DNA of 64,000 bases from Asterias rubens (taxonomy: Eukaryota > Echinodermata > Asteroidea > Forcipulatida > Asteriidae). Shown here piece by piece: positions 63,548 to 64,000 of this stretch. The stretch covers positions 14,135,343 to 14,199,342 of the forward strand of contig NC_047063.1 of the NCBI RefSeq assembly GCF_902459465.1. Direction: 5' to 3'. The notes under the pieces were generated by a model, which saw nothing but the letters and a program-made list of their open reading frames with translations, was not told where the DNA came from and made no database searches. The translations under genes and the position numbers were made by a program. Each line of letters begins with the position of its first letter. Position 1 is the first letter of the stretch.

Positions 63548-64000
63548 ATCTGGTTGTGAAGCCAATGACTCTCAGAAAAGTGAATTGGATCACTGTACTA
63601 GCCAAGAACCCCATGGAGAGAAAGATTGCTTAACAAAATGAATCTCCCACGATTGATCCCGTAAATTTTAACATTACAGGGTTTTTCACAAATCTTTCTG
63701 AAAACACCAGAGAATGGCATTGAAAACTCATTTTTCAACACATTTCAAATGACTCCGTTAAGATCACCTGTTGGCGTTATTGTTCAAGCTGGAACAAAGG
63801 CCAATTTCTTTGCTGACTGCACGGATATTAATGAGGCAACCATACCAATCCGTGGTGAACGCACAAGAGGGCCACCTAATTTTCTTGCTAACCTGTGAAA
63901 TACCATTACACCTTATCACAAATTTTCTGCTTCAGTTGCACCAAAATTTGCTTACCGTTAAGCAGCGCTATGAAATCTGGGCCTGGTCTTTAAGGTCAGA
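63548..64000. other. Contactin intron continuing beyond the window
   Basis: No Ig exon was recognised on the minus strand. The last ~70 bases (TTTTCTGCTTCAG.., CGTTAAGCAGCGCTATGAAA, TCTGGGCC) match an end of the GGGCCCAATTTCATAGAGC foldback family. Confidence 0.5.

Overview
The window is a piece of an animal genome. The genes are split by GT-AG introns, the transposable elements are metazoan types (non-LTR retrotransposons, tRNA-derived SINEs, Tc1/mariner, MITEs), and the protein families (contactin, SLC16-type transporter, rhodopsin-like GPCR, saposin-like secreted protein) are animal ones. The dominant ~380-bp MITE resembles a repeat I associate with sea stars, so an echinoderm, probably an asteroid, is my best guess. 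That placement is from memory and was not searched.

Layout. Bases 1-5.6 kb are repeat-rich and apparently gene-free, with a ~240-bp tandem array followed by inverted copies of itself. From 5.6-8.5 kb there are two weak exon candidates and broken non-LTR retrotransposon pieces. At 9.3-10.4 kb lie an unusual TTGCATATGCAA-bearing repeat and an inverted-repeat element. A five-exon gene for a small secreted saposin-like protein runs from 11.3 to 16.2 kb on the + strand; its introns hold MITEs and a retrotransposon nested in another element. A monocarboxylate-transporter-like (SLC16) gene occupies 20.4-23.7 kb on the - strand, its last exon not found. A 7-kb G-rich satellite of ~56-bp units fills 26.1-33.1 kb. 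Retrotransposon remnants follow, then an intronless GPCR at 36.0-37.2 kb on the - strand. From 38 to 43 kb are MITEs, an inverted copy of the 9.3-kb repeat, and a Tc1-like element with ~200-bp terminal inverted repeats. From 47.4 to 63.1 kb on the - strand lie twelve exons of a contactin gene, covering Ig4 to the GPI-anchor signal; Ig1-3 must lie beyond the right edge.

The four genes show no sign of acting as one pathway. Contactin, the transporter, the GPCR and the saposin-like protein are all membrane or secreted products, but their adjacency looks incidental. Structurally the most interesting items are the 56-bp satellite with higher-order structure and a switch-region-like sequence character, a 458-bp inverted retroelement-like insertion carrying a hammerhead-ribozyme-like core and flanked by a 12-bp direct repeat, a dispersed repeat carrying clustered POU-octamer-like palindromes, and a MITE family whose central hairpin shows at least one paired base change. 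All coordinates of exons and junctions were read by eye from splice consensus and reading phase.
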